From Antrihabitans stalagmiti (GTDB taxonomy: Bacteria; Actinomycetota; Actinomycetes; Mycobacteriales; Mycobacteriaceae), in contig NZ_JAEMNV010000011.1 in assembly GCF_016482825.1 (NCBI RefSeq), positions 62,001-126,000 on the forward strand: a DNA stretch of 64,000 bases. The letters are read 5' to 3'. Shown one piece after another: positions 18,249-26,229 of this stretch (its first letter is position 1; every line of letters starts with the position of its first letter). Position numbers and translations under genes: made by a program. The notes under the pieces are model-generated. The model was not told where the DNA came from. It was given only the letters and a program-made list of their open reading frames with translations, and ran no database searches.

Positions 18249-19675
18249 GCGGGATCCTTTCCGAACAATGCACGCGCAGCACCGGCAGTCACCACGGACC
18301 CGGTCACGACGACCCCGGCACCCGAGACCGCCTCCCCCGGTTCGACGACATCCTCTGCGAGCCCTATCGCCGTCTCCAGCGCATCCGGCAACGTTGCCGC
18401 AACGACGACGCGCTCGTCGCCGAAGCGTTGGACCGCGAGATTGGCGAGTTCTTCGGCTTCCATCGAGCGCGGCGATCCGTTGGTCGTGACGACGATCTCG
18501 TCGAATGCCGGCTCGAGCGCTTCGAGAATGCCCGCAACGTCCTTGTCCCGCATCACGGCGACGACGCCGACAAGTTTGCGGAAATCGAACTCGGCGGCAA
18601 GGGCCGCCGCCAGCGCCTTGGCGCCAGCCGGATTGTGTGCCGCGTCTAGAAATATGGTCGGGGCACTCCGAACACGTTCGAGGCGACCCGGCGACGTGAC
18701 CGACGCGAAACCCTCGCGTATCGCATCGACGTCGAGCCTACGATCGGCTCCGGCGCCGAAGAACGCTTCGACAGCCGCGAGTGCGAGTACTGCGTTGTGC
18801 GCCTGGTGCTCGCCGTGCAGTGGCAGGAAGATCTCGTCGTAGACCCCGCCGAGCCCCTGTAGTTGCAGTTCCTGTCCGCCGACCGCGATGCGGCGACCGA
18901 GCACCTTGAACTCTGACCCCTCCCGAGCAACGGCAGCATCGACCTCGACGGCGCGGCGCAGCAGGACGTCCATCACTTCGGGTTCCTGTTGCGCGATGAC
19001 GGCGACGGTATCGATCGGAACGAGTTGCTCGCGTGCGCGTTTGATGATTCCGGCCTTCTCACCGGCGATACTCGTCAGATCCGGACCGAGGTAGTCGACG
19101 TGGTCGAGTCCGATCGGCGTGATCACAGCTACCTGCCCGTCGATCACGTTGGTCGCGTCCCACCGACCGCCGAGACCGACCTCGACGACAGCCACGTCGA
19201 CCGGCGCTTCCGCGAACGCGGCGAAGGCCATCGCTGTGACGACCTCGAACTTGCTCATCGCAGGTCCGCCTGCGCTTTCCGAGGACGCGTCGACCATTTC
19301 GACGTACGGCAGGATCTCTCGATAGGTATCGACGTATAGACGAGGCGAAATCGGTAGGCCGTCGACGCTGATCCGTTCGGTCGGCGATTGCAGATGCGGG
19401 CTCGTCGTTCGGCCGGTACGGCGATGCAGACTCCGCAGGAGCGCGTCGACCATTCGGGTGACCGACGTCTTGCCGTTCGTGCCGGCAACGTGGATTGCCG
19501 GATAGCCGTGCTGAGGCGCGCCGAGCAGATCCATCAGTGCCGAGATCCGAGCAGTCGACGGCTCGATTTTCGTTTCGGGCCAACGCTTGTCGAGTTCGGC
19601 CTCGACGAGGGTCAGCTCTGCGAGATCGACCGCAGACGGCGCCTCGAGCGCGACTGGATCACCCTCGGTGCTCAC
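18245..19675 (-). CDS. folC: Dihydrofolate synthase / folylpolyglutamate synthase
   Basis: Adds glutamate to dihydropteroate or to folates, ATP-dependent. The Mur-ligase-like P-loop [10 protein letters not shown] lies near residue 53, followed by [11 protein letters not shown] and [15 protein letters not shown]. The C-terminal domain has [13 protein letters not shown] near residue 340. GTG 19675 gives 476 residues and overlaps the valS stop by 4 bases; the open frame further upstream lies inside valS and is not used. Confidence 0.95.
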   Translation of the reverse strand: MSTEGDPVALEAPSAVDLAELTLVEAELDKRWPETKIEPSTARISALMDLLGAPQHGYPAIHVAGTNGKTSVTRMVDALLRSLHRRTGRTTSPHLQSPTERISVDGLPISPRLYVDTYREILPYVEMVDASSESAGGPAMSKFEVVTAMAFAAFAEAPVDVAVVEVGLGGRWDATNVIDGQVAVITPIGLDHVDYLGPDLTSIAGEKAGIIKRAREQLVPIDTVAVIAQQEPEVMDVLLRRAVEVDAAVAREGSEFKVLGRRIAVGGQELQLQGLGGVYDEIFLPLHGEHQAHNAVLALAAVEAFFGAGADRRLDVDAIREGFASVTSPGRLERVRSAPTIFLDAAHNPAGAKALAAALAAEFDFRKLVGVVAVMRDKDVAGILEALEPAFDEIVVTTNGSPRSMEAEELANLAVQRFGDERVVVAATLPDALETAIGLAEDVVEPGEAVSGAGVVVTGSVVTAGAARALFGKDPA

Positions 19676-22347
19676 TTGGACCCCATGTCGCGCAGGCGCG
19701 CACCGACTCTGGCGACCTCTTCTTCGGCAAGGCTGCGCCGCGCCCGAATCTTGTCGACCACCTGATCGGGTGCCTTGGCGAGGAACGCCTCGTTCGACAG
19801 TTTCGCGGCCGTCGCCACCAGTTCCTTCTCGGCAGCCGCGAGTTCCTTCTCCAGCCTGCGTCGCTCGGCCTCCAGGTCGACGGTGCCCGACGTATCGAGT
19901 TCGACGGTGACCGTCGCGTTGCTGAGGCGCACCTCCAACGATGCGGTTACGGCGAAATCGTCTGCGGGAGTGGTCAGCCTGGCAAGTGAGCTGATCGAGT
20001 CGAGTTGGGCAACCAGATCGGCCGACTCCACACCGACCAGACGGGCTGCGACCTTCTGCTTGTCCTTGAGACCCTGATCGCTGCGGAAGCGGCGCACCTC
20101 GGTGATCAAGCGCTGCATATCCGAGATACGTTGCGCTGACGCAGTATCCGCCGCAGTTCCCGATGCCGTCGGCCACTGCGCGACGACCACTGACACACCA
20201 CCCGTCAGCGCCTTCCACAGCGTCTCCGTGACGAACGGGATCACCGGATGCAGCAGGCGCAGAAGCGAATCGAGGACGACACCGAGCACGGCACGGGTAG
20301 CGGCAACACGCTCCGGATCGGCCAACTGCACCTTCGCCAGTTCGAGATACCAGTCGCACACCTCGTCCCACGCGAAGTGGTAGAGACCTTCGCACGCTTT
20401 ACCGAACTCGTAGCTGTCGAATGCCGAATCCACTTCGGCGCGAACCTCTTCGAGCCGATCGAGGATCCAGCGGTCGGCATCGGTCAGCGCGTCGCGAGCG
20501 GGCAACTCGGTCGACACTGCACCGTTCATCAAAGCAAACTTGACTGCGTTGAACAGCTTGGTGACGAAGTTGCGCGACGCCGAGGCGTGCGACTCGCCGA
20601 TCGAGAGGTCACTACCGGGCTGGGCACCGCGAGCGAGTGTGAAACGCAACGCGTCAGCTCCGTACAACTCGACCCAATCGAGTGGATCGATACCGTTGCC
20701 ACGCGACTTGGACATCTTCTTGCCGAACTGATCTCGGATGAGGCCGTGCAGGAAGACGTCCTTGAACGGCACCTGTAGGCCGGACTTGCCCGGTCCTGCG
20801 ATCTGCTCGTCCTCGGCGATGAACATGCCGAACATCATCATGCGGGCGACCCAGAAGAAGATGATGTCGTAGCCGGTGAAGAGAACGCTTGTCGGGTAAT
20901 ACTTTTGGAGTTCAGGCGTCTTCTCGGGCCAACCGAGTGTCGAGAACGGCCACAACCCCGACGAGAACCAGGTGTCGAGCACGTCGGGATCCTGGGTCCA
21001 GCCGGCGGGCGGCGTCTCGTCAGGACCGACGCACACGGTTTCGCCGTCGGGCCCGTACCAGATCGGGATGCGGTGACCCCACCAGAGCTGACGCGAGATG
21101 CACCAATCGTGCATGTTGTCGACCCACGCGAACCACCGCGGTTCCAGGCTCTTCGGATGAATCACTGTGTCGCCGTTACGAATTGCGTCGCCTGCGGCGG
21201 CGGCGAGAGTATCTACCTTCACCCACCACTGCAACGAAAGGCGCGGCTCGATGGCTTCACCGCTGCGCTCGGAGTGACCGACACTATGCAGGTACGGACG
21301 CTTTTCGGCGACGACACGCCCTTCCGCGGCCAGACGCTCGCGAACCTTGACACGTGCCTCGAAACGATCCATGCCGTCGAATTCGGTTCCGGTCCCGACG
21401 ATCCGAGCCGTTTCGTCCATGATGGACGGCATCGGCAGGCTGTGTCGTAGCCCCATCTCGAAGTCGTTGGGATCGTGCGCAGGGGTGATCTTCACTGCGC
21501 CGGTACCGAACTCGGGGTCGACGTAGTCGTCGGCGATGATCGGTATCGCCCGACCCGTGATCGGGTGCTCGACGGTGGTGCCGATCATCGACTGGTAGCG
21601 AGCATCGTCGGGGTGCACGGCGACCGCTGTGTCACCGAGCATCGTCTCCACCCGCGTGGTCGCGACGATCACGTGCGGCTCGTCGTCGCGAAGCGAGCCG
21701 TATCGCAACGAAACCAGCTCGCCCTCGACGTCCTCGTATCGAACTTCTATGTCGGATATGGCAGTACGCAGCTCGGGCGACCAGTTCACGAGCCGTTCGG
21801 CGCGATAGATCAGGCCGGCGTCGAACATCCGCTTGAAGATCGTCTGCACAGCATTGGAAAGGCCGTCGTCCATCGTGAACCGGTCGCGGCTCCAGTCGAC
21901 ACCGTCACCGATCCGGCGCATCTGGCCCTGAATCGTGCCGCCGGAAGCGTGCTTCCAGTCCCACACCTTGTCGATGAACAGCTCCCGGCCGAAGTCCTCT
22001 TTCGTCTTGCCATCCACGGCGAGCTGCTTCTCGACGACGTTCTGCGTCGCGATACCTGCATGGTCCATCCCCGGCTGCCACAGGACGTCGAACCCCTGCA
22101 TCCGCTTACGGCGAGTGAGCGCATCCATCAGCGTGTGGTTGAGCGCATGGCCCATGTGCAGGCTGCCCGTGACGTTCGGTGGCGGCAGCACGATCGAGTA
22201 CGGCGGCTTGTCGCTGGTCGGGTCCGCCGCGAAATATCCTGCAGCTACCCAGCCCTGATACAGGTCTTCCTCGACTGCGCTGGGATCCCAGCTCTTCGGT
22301 AGCGAATCGGCTCGACTGTCGGAACTATCGGGGGCTGCGCTGGTCAC
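19672..22347 (-). CDS. valS: Valine--tRNA ligase
   Basis: Class I aminoacyl-tRNA synthetase that charges tRNA-Val and edits threonine mischarging. The 891-residue protein carries the HIGH-type motif HMGH near residue 65 ([17 protein letters not shown]), a CP1 editing insertion, the KMSKS motif near residue 543 ([10 protein letters not shown]), the anticodon-binding domain and a C-terminal coiled coil ([19 protein letters not shown]). GTG start. First gene of the valS-folC-DUF4233 chain; divergent from the short adenylation-like gene at 22581. Confidence 0.98.
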   Translation of the reverse strand: MTSAAPDSSDSRADSLPKSWDPSAVEEDLYQGWVAAGYFAADPTSDKPPYSIVLPPPNVTGSLHMGHALNHTLMDALTRRKRMQGFDVLWQPGMDHAGIATQNVVEKQLAVDGKTKEDFGRELFIDKVWDWKHASGGTIQGQMRRIGDGVDWSRDRFTMDDGLSNAVQTIFKRMFDAGLIYRAERLVNWSPELRTAISDIEVRYEDVEGELVSLRYGSLRDDEPHVIVATTRVETMLGDTAVAVHPDDARYQSMIGTTVEHPITGRAIPIIADDYVDPEFGTGAVKITPAHDPNDFEMGLRHSLPMPSIMDETARIVGTGTEFDGMDRFEARVKVRERLAAEGRVVAEKRPYLHSVGHSERSGEAIEPRLSLQWWVKVDTLAAAAGDAIRNGDTVIHPKSLEPRWFAWVDNMHDWCISRQLWWGHRIPIWYGPDGETVCVGPDETPPAGWTQDPDVLDTWFSSGLWPFSTLGWPEKTPELQKYYPTSVLFTGYDIIFFWVARMMMFGMFIAEDEQIAGPGKSGLQVPFKDVFLHGLIRDQFGKKMSKSRGNGIDPLDWVELYGADALRFTLARGAQPGSDLSIGESHASASRNFVTKLFNAVKFALMNGAVSTELPARDALTDADRWILDRLEEVRAEVDSAFDSYEFGKACEGLYHFAWDEVCDWYLELAKVQLADPERVAATRAVLGVVLDSLLRLLHPVIPFVTETLWKALTGGVSVVVAQWPTASGTAADTASAQRISDMQRLITEVRRFRSDQGLKDKQKVAARLVGVESADLVAQLDSISSLARLTTPADDFAVTASLEVRLSNATVTVELDTSGTVDLEAERRRLEKELAAAEKELVATAAKLSNEAFLAKAPDQVVDKIRARRSLAEEEVARVGARLRDMGSK

Positions 22348-22545
22348 TCGGCGATTCTAGTCGGCGACGGACGACGCGATTCATCGGCGCTAGCTGGTGG
22401 CAACCGTTCGCATCGTCGTCGTAGCCACGAGCCGACCACCCTCGGGTGCAACATCGATAACCCTTGGGTCGCGAGCACCACCACTCGGGCTGCTGTCGCC
22501 GACCTCCGGAATAGACCAGATTTGCCGTCAAGAGAAACACGCACA

Positions 22546-22564
22546 CCGACTCCCGCAGAGTCGG
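22546..22564 (+). promoter_or_regulatory. Hairpin in leader of the adenylation-like gene
   Basis: CCGACTC (22546-22552) and GAGTCGG (22558-22564) pair around the loop CCGCA, ending 6 bases before the GGAGG ribosome-binding site (22571-22575) of the gene at 22581. The 233-bp space to valS is shared by two divergent genes; nothing else stands out in it. Confidence 0.4.
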
Positions 22565-22580
22565 ACAAACGGAGGTCACA

Positions 22581-23036
22581 ATGTACGTACTGGTCGATTC
22601 ACCGGTGGGAACGTCGTTCATCCGCAACCGCCCCGAGCATTTCACCGAGACCGCGGAACTCGATCCGCACGGTGTCGCCGTCTCCTCCGGCGATCGCAGC
22701 CTCACTTTTGCCGAGGTCGACGCGTGGTCGACCACTCTTTCCCAGCTGCTGGTCGATATGGGCGCAGGATCCGACAACCACGTCGTCATGGCATTGCCGC
22801 CTTCGATCGAGTCCGTGGTTGCGATGTGGGCGGTCGCGAAGACGGGAGCCGGTCTCGCGTCGATCGATCCAGCGGAATCGGCCACGATGGCCGGGATCGT
22901 GGTGTCAGGTCGGCGTGTCTGCATCGGCTTGACGACTCGGGCGCAGCTCGCCTCGCTGCCGGATTCGATCGCATGGCTTGTCGTCGACGAAAGCGCTTCT
23001 CGCGCAGGTGGTTCGGTCGCTCTGGTCGCTGCGTGA
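22581..23036 (+). CDS. Short AMP-binding (adenylation N-subdomain-like) protein
   Basis: A 151-residue protein that matches only the start of an NRPS or acyl-CoA-ligase adenylation domain: GDRSLTFAEVDAWS (A1-like, near 39) and AVAKTGAGLASIDPAE (A2-like, near 84). The ATP-binding SGTTGxPKG loop (A3) and everything after it are missing, so adenylation on its own is not expected. It has a good GGAGG ribosome-binding site and a stop without visible frameshift remains downstream, so it looks like a standing gene and not a fresh fragment. Role unknown; a scaffold or regulatory partner is possible. Flanked by a leader hairpin and a hairpin after the stop. Confidence 0.65.
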   Translation: MYVLVDSPVGTSFIRNRPEHFTETAELDPHGVAVSSGDRSLTFAEVDAWSTTLSQLLVDMGAGSDNHVVMALPPSIESVVAMWAVAKTGAGLASIDPAESATMAGIVVSGRRVCIGLTTRAQLASLPDSIAWLVVDESASRAGGSVALVAA

Positions 23037-23088
23037 GTGGCCGCGCAAACGATGCGCAAACGAACCAGGACCGGGAGATTTGGCAGAA

Positions 23089-23131
23089 GGGTGGAGGATT
23101 CAATGGATGAGGGTCACTGAATCCCCCGCCC
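23089..23131 (+). terminator. Hairpin after the adenylation-like gene
   Basis: GGGTGGAGGATTCA (23089-23102) pairs with TGAATCCCCCGCCC (23118-23131) with one mismatch and one wobble. No T-run follows. Likely transcription end of the gene that stops at 23036. Confidence 0.5.
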
Positions 23132-23475
23132 TTCCTCCGCAATAGTAGACCGCCTGCCACGTTAAATCTGCACGACGGGCAGACTTTTCTCGAACCGCGA
23201 GTCAGCCGCTTCGCGCCGACCCGGCTGCGACCCCGCGGCTACGCCGCTGAACACCCAGCAAGCGTTGAGCATCGCCGATCGACTACGACTCTGGGTCCAC
23301 TTCGTCGCCGCCTATTCGACGTAGAACCTCATCGTGAGCACATTCGCAAGACATTTCAGATAAAGATTTCGCAATAATCACGCGCGTCGAGACCTCTTCG
23401 TAATAAAATCGTGACACCTGAGACACCGATACCTTGGTCGCCTACTCAGGTTCAACCGAATACGGAGGAGATGTC
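23132..23475. other. Gene-free stretch, AT-richer toward the small peptide gene
   Basis: No coding frame is supported over 344 bases. Around 23360-23412 the sequence becomes AT-rich (for example AGATAAAGATTTCGCAATAA), unlike the rest of the window, and probably contains the promoter of the peptide gene at 23476. A weak TCTGC/GCAGA hairpin followed by CTTTTCT lies near 23171-23193. A small RNA cannot be excluded. Confidence 0.4.
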
Positions 23476-23601
23476 ATGGGATCAACGGAACTGCTCAGCG
23501 GATTGTTCGGAACCGGTAGCTCGGGCAGCGGTGGTGGCGGTGAAAGTGGCGGCGGCGGCCTTCTCGGAGGACTCCTCGGCCTGCTCGGCGGAATTCTCTG
23601 A
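23476..23601 (+). CDS. 41-residue Gly/Leu-rich amphipathic peptide
   Basis: A small gene with ATG 23476 behind a near-ideal GGAGGAGAT ribosome-binding site and TGA at 23599-23601. The peptide has a short N-terminal part (MGSTELLSGLFGTG), a Gly/Ser/Glu linker and a C-terminal hydrophobic segment LLGGLLGLLGGIL. It has no cysteines and no signal-peptide processing site. Its size and a hydrophobic Gly/Leu helix recall small pore-forming or membrane-active peptides, such as corynebacterial PorA/PorH or phenol-soluble modulins, but no sequence relation is claimed. A 13-bp hairpin lies 14 bases after the stop. Function unknown. Confidence 0.6.
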   Translation: MGSTELLSGLFGTGSSGSGGGGESGGGGLLGGLLGLLGGIL

Positions 23602-23614
23602 CTGCCTCGTGATC

Positions 23615-23668
23615 GGTCGGTCGCTTCATAAGCGGTGCATGAAGCAGCGGTGCACGAAGCGGCCGACC
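23615..23668 (+). terminator. Hairpin after the small peptide gene
   Basis: GGTCGGTCGCTTC (23615-23627) pairs with GAAGCGGCCGACC (23656-23668) with one G-T wobble, loop of 28 bases with a repeated GCGGTGCA. It stands between the peptide gene and the convergent GNAT gene. Confidence 0.5.
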
Positions 23669-23718
23669 TACACGACGCGGCCGATACGATCCGGACCGCA
23701 AGCATGTGAGCTGCGGCG

Positions 23719-24324
23719 CTAGCGCGGATTACGCCACATCGCCCAGAGGGTGGGACCACCTTTGGGTAGCACGACCTCGCGGGTGACCTCGAACCCGAAT
23801 CGCTCGTAATACGGCACGTTGTCGGGCTTGCTCGATTCCAGATAGGCCGGTGCGTGCTCGGCGTCGCATCGACTCAGACGTGACGTCATCAGGCTGTGCC
23901 CGAAGCCGCCACCGCGTACAGACGGATCGGTGCCGATAACCGACAGATACCAATGCGGCTCTTCTGGATGGTTTGCTTTCATCGTCTCGTTGACCTCGCC
24001 GCCGAGTTGCATCCGACTTCCGAAAGCCATGATCATCGCGGGCATCGAACGCAGTTCCGTCCAACCGGACGACTTCCAGCCGCCGGGCGGCGCCCACAGG
24101 GTCGCTCCCCCAATTGCACCGTCGGCACCGGTTGCCACTTCACAGCCACCCTGAGACAGGTACTGGTAGCGCGCGATCGCGCCGAACAACCTCGTGAGCC
24201 CCTTCTCACGCTTGGCGTCGTCGGGCAGCATAAAGGTCATAACCGGGTCGTCGAAGAACGCCCGCGCGAGGGTTCGGGAAGCTTCTGCGATGTCCGACTT
24301 CTGTGTCGGGCGCACGATGGTCAT
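23719..24324 (-). CDS. GNAT-family N-acetyltransferase
   Basis: A 201-residue protein with the GNAT fold. The acetyl-CoA-binding part is LSVIGTDPSVRGGGFGHSLM (about 127-146, with the R/Q-x-x-G-x-G/A pattern as RGGGFG), followed by AYLESSKPDNVPYYERFGFEV typical of the C-terminal half. Substrate unknown. It starts 9 bases after the stop of the isomerase-like gene and so is the third gene of a minus-strand operon beginning at 26114. Confidence 0.85.
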   Translation of the reverse strand: MTIVRPTQKSDIAEASRTLARAFFDDPVMTFMLPDDAKREKGLTRLFGAIARYQYLSQGGCEVATGADGAIGGATLWAPPGGWKSSGWTELRSMPAMIMAFGSRMQLGGEVNETMKANHPEEPHWYLSVIGTDPSVRGGGFGHSLMTSRLSRCDAEHAPAYLESSKPDNVPYYERFGFEVTREVVLPKGGPTLWAMWRNPR

Positions 24325-24333
24325 GGGAACAGG

Positions 24334-25131
24334 CTACCGAGGCGGTCCGACACCCTCCGGTGCGATGAAAAGGTCGGTTCCGACCACGGTTCCGCTGCGT
24401 CGATCCAGATAGCAGAACAACACCGCGGGCCCTTCGCCCGCAACACATGTCGAGACGACGACATCGCCCGAAGCAATCACCTTCCTGAGGTTCCCGACGA
24501 CAGTCCCGCCGAGCAGTTGCACCGCGTGGTCGGACCCCGCCTGTGCCTTCGAAACAAGGTCGGCTACAGCGGCTTTACCGGGATTTCCGACGCTGCGCAC
24601 AGCTCGCCCGAACGCGAAAGCCCCGCCGAGGCCCTGGTACTTCAGTAGGCGAATATTGGTCTGCGCGATCGATCGGGCGTGCGCACGATCGAACCCGGCA
24701 AGCTGCGCAACAACAGGCCCGACCTCCCAGTGCGCGGCGAGTCGTCCGATACGCAGCACACCACCGTCGTTCGTCAGTTCGTACAGCAGATAGGCCGGCG
24801 TCTGAAGTACGACACCCGCGGTGTCGGTGATCTCGATCGTGACGTTTCGAACGACATCGAGGCCGCGGACGATATCGGGACCGTCGTAGTGGAATCGGAT
24901 GGACCGCGGCGCGATGTAGGTGTCCCAAAATCGCGATAGCGCGTGCGGGCCACGACTGCCGCCACGTCGGTCGTACAGACCGCCGACGACCGGGCGCCCG
25001 CCTACCGGATCCTCGACGACGTGGTGGCGAGCGAAGAGCGCGAGCCACGCGGCCTTGTCGTGCGCGGCGACGGCGAGCGGCGAACGCTCGACGAACTCGA
25101 GTAGGTCGTCGGGGGTCACCGCCACGGTCAC
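24334..25131 (-). CDS. NTF2/SnoaL-like (ketosteroid-isomerase-like) protein
   Basis: A 265-residue protein. Residues about 8-145 look like the NTF2 fold used by ketosteroid isomerases and SnoaL cyclases (ALFARHHVVEDPVGGRPVVG, SIRFHYDGPDIVRGLDVVRNVTIEI). The C-terminal 110 residues hold a predicted helical part and a small beta region without a recognised domain. Whether it has isomerase activity is not known. GTG start overlaps the epimerase stop by 4 bases (GTGA), so it is co-translated with that gene, and the operon faces a KstR-type operator, which makes a steroid or lipid substrate plausible. Confidence 0.65.
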   Translation of the reverse strand: MTVAVTPDDLLEFVERSPLAVAAHDKAAWLALFARHHVVEDPVGGRPVVGGLYDRRGGSRGPHALSRFWDTYIAPRSIRFHYDGPDIVRGLDVVRNVTIEITDTAGVVLQTPAYLLYELTNDGGVLRIGRLAAHWEVGPVVAQLAGFDRAHARSIAQTNIRLLKYQGLGGAFAFGRAVRSVGNPGKAAVADLVSKAQAGSDHAVQLLGGTVVGNLRKVIASGDVVVSTCVAGEGPAVLFCYLDRRSGTVVGTDLFIAPEGVGPPR

Positions 25132-26114
25132 GCGCGCTGACTCTGCGTGCGTGAGAACTGCAGGAACTCGACCAGATCGTCGACCGTCTGCGCCGACGTA
25201 CGCGCCCGGTAGCCGAGTTCGGTGACTGCTTTGGCATTGTCGATCCGTGGGCTCGCCACAAGTGCCGCCAACGAGCCTGCGCTGATCAGATCCGACCCGA
25301 AGCGCTTACCGATTCGTTCCGCGATCGGGATCATCGGTAGCACCGCGCGCAGTGGAACGGCGGCGATACGTCCGCTTCGTCCTGCCTTCTTGGCGGCCCG
25401 CCGAAACACGTCGGCCATGACGCAGAATTCGCCCGCAAGCAGGTAGTTCTCGCCGGTTCGTCCCCGGTCGGCAGCGGCGACGAGGCCCGTTGCGACATCG
25501 CGGACGTCGACCAGATCGAAGCCGCCCTCCAGCGTGACCGGCATCCGGCCGCGGGTGGCCATCGCAATCAAGCCGTTGATCCTCGACAGGCCGGCCATGC
25601 CGAAATCGGTCGGGCCGTAGACGCCCGTCGGATTGCAGATCACGGCGTCGAGGCCGGCTTTGACGACCTCCTGAACCTGCTGCTCCCCCGCCCACTTCGA
25701 GCGGTCGTAGACGGGAATCTTCCCATCCTCGGACCGCGGGCTCGTCTCGTCGATTTCCTGGCATCGATACTGGTCGAAGGCATGTATGGAACTGCAGTGC
25801 ACGTAGCGTCGGACGCCTGCCGCCAATGCCGCTTCGGCGGTGTTTCGCGCACCGTCGACGTTGAGCCGCCAAGCGATCTCGTCTTGTTCTGACAGGGTGA
25901 TCTTCGCGACGAGGTGGTAGACGGTGTCGACACCGGTCAACGCGGCCCGGATCGACTCCGGGTCGAGCACGTTCGCCTTTCGGAACTCCACACCGGACGG
26001 AAAGTGCGGCGAGCGGGCTACATCCAATGCGCGGACCGTTTCGCCATCGGCCACCAGCTGTCTGACCAGATTGACGCCGAGATATCCGCTCGCACCCGTC
26101 ACCGCCACAGTCAT
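25128..26114 (-). CDS. NAD-dependent epimerase/dehydratase (extended SDR, 3beta-HSD-like)
   Basis: Extended short-chain dehydrogenase of 328 residues. The NAD motif TGASGYLG is at residues 6-13, and the active site has Tyr and Lys in YDRSKWAGE near residue 141; CNPTGVYGP follows. It resembles dihydroflavonol-reductase or 3beta-hydroxysteroid-dehydrogenase-like members. ATG 26114 behind AGAGGAAG is chosen over the frame start at 26159. First gene of a three-gene operon (epimerase, NTF2-like, GNAT). The KstR-type palindrome lies 47 bases upstream. A sterol role is inference from the site and the partner gene. Confidence 0.8.
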   Translation of the reverse strand: MTVAVTGASGYLGVNLVRQLVADGETVRALDVARSPHFPSGVEFRKANVLDPESIRAALTGVDTVYHLVAKITLSEQDEIAWRLNVDGARNTAEAALAAGVRRYVHCSSIHAFDQYRCQEIDETSPRSEDGKIPVYDRSKWAGEQQVQEVVKAGLDAVICNPTGVYGPTDFGMAGLSRINGLIAMATRGRMPVTLEGGFDLVDVRDVATGLVAAADRGRTGENYLLAGEFCVMADVFRRAAKKAGRSGRIAAVPLRAVLPMIPIAERIGKRFGSDLISAGSLAALVASPRIDNAKAVTELGYRARTSAQTVDDLVEFLQFSRTQSQRA

Positions 26115-26160
26115 ACTTTTCTTCCTCTCCACGTCCTTGCCGCAGATCATACGGGACAAA

Positions 26161-26176
26161 CTAGAACTTGTTCTAG
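26161..26176. promoter_or_regulatory. KstR-type operator palindrome
   Basis: CTAGAAC-TT-GTTCTAG, a perfect 7-bp inverted repeat. It matches the consensus TnnAACnnGTTnnA of KstR, the TetR-family repressor of sterol catabolism in mycobacteria and rhodococci. It sits midway between the divergent starts at 26114 and 26230, so it could control both operons. No kstR gene is in the window. Confidence 0.65.
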
Positions 26177-26229
26177 ATTCGGCCGAGCCCTGGGTTGGAG
26201 GCGTCCGAGCAACGAGGCACTATGGAGCA

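Noticed and set aside
19676-20395. N-terminal extension of FolC by 240 codons
   Set aside because: It lies wholly in valS in another frame; the GTG at 19675 overlaps the valS stop as in the other coupled pairs here.
22348-22580. T-box or valine riboswitch upstream of valS
   Set aside because: No specifier loop, T-box sequence or antiterminator pattern was seen on the minus strand of this gap.
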